From: Saitoella complicata NRRL Y-17804
Taxonomy: Eukaryota; Ascomycota; Saitoellomycetes; Saitoellales; Saitoellaceae
DNA length: 64,000 nt
Direction of reading: 5' to 3'
NCBI RefSeq assembly: GCF_001661265.1
Contig: NW_017566994.1
Coordinates: 620,001 to 684,000 of the forward strand
The stretch's first letter is position 1. The number at the start of each line of letters is the position of its first letter. The notes under the pieces are model-generated. The model was not told where the DNA came from, searched no databases, and saw only the letters and a list, made by a program, of their open reading frames with translations. The translations under genes and the position numbers were made by a program. This document shows, in pieces, positions 63,924 to 64,000 of the stretch.

Positions 63924-64000
63924 CCCAGGTGCATGATGTTGCATGAATATGCATGAAAACATCGAAAACACTCTTTGGACCCACAAACCTCAAAAACTGG

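Overview
The window is nuclear DNA of a filamentous ascomycete (Pezizomycotina); I could not fix the class. The evidence is compact genes with a few introns of about 45-80 nt (GT-AG, branch sites such as CTAAC), proteins typical of that group (a CreB-type deubiquitinase, an LSD1-like amine oxidase with SWIRM and HMG box, a SIN3 corepressor, a cAMP-receptor-like GPCR, a POD-6/Nak1-type kinase), and an intron-bearing tRNA-Ala. Exon structures below were assembled by eye from reading frame, splice signals and family conservation.

Layout. 0-12 kb is a housekeeping block: the 3' end of a beta-flanking-type protein, a TspO/MBR membrane protein, SIN3, a polo-like kinase and DNA topoisomerase I. 12-18.3 kb is a repeat-rich spacer. 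It holds a Tc1/mariner-type DNA transposon at 14643-17736 with 26-bp terminal inverted repeats and TA flanks. The element carries two converging genes: a transposase, and a second gene of unknown function with a Cys/His motif, cut by an assembly gap. 18-30 kb is rich in secretory-pathway glycosyltransferases: MNN1-like GT71, GT90/CAP10, GT31 and ALG12, with a Thr/Tyr-rich repeat protein and the tRNA between them. 30-41.9 kb is gene-poor. It holds three small secreted proteins (one a Kex2-type precursor with an almost perfect 60-residue duplication), another DxD glycosyltransferase-like protein and a GPI-type protein with an App1-like phosphatase domain.

41.9-62 kb returns to conserved genes: a GPCR, YOS1 (a tiny three-exon gene), an OCA/SIW14-family pseudophosphatase, a POD-6/Nak1 GCK kinase, thymidylate synthase, CreB/Ubp9, LSD1-HMG, RRN3 and a SnoaL/NTF2-like protein. 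The last 2 kb holds a second copy of a 215-bp repeat also present at 18.1 kb.

Themes. Secretory glycosylation genes cluster at 18-37 kb. Chromatin and rDNA transcription genes (SIN3, LSD1-HMG, TOP1, RRN3) and growth or cell-cycle genes (polo kinase, POD-6/Nak1, thymidylate synthase with MCB-type ACGCGT sites) make up the conserved blocks. The most unusual items are the two-gene Tc1/mariner element with an altered catalytic triad and the repeat-bearing secreted precursor. Two runs of N (15608-16350, 52882-53185) limit what can be said there.
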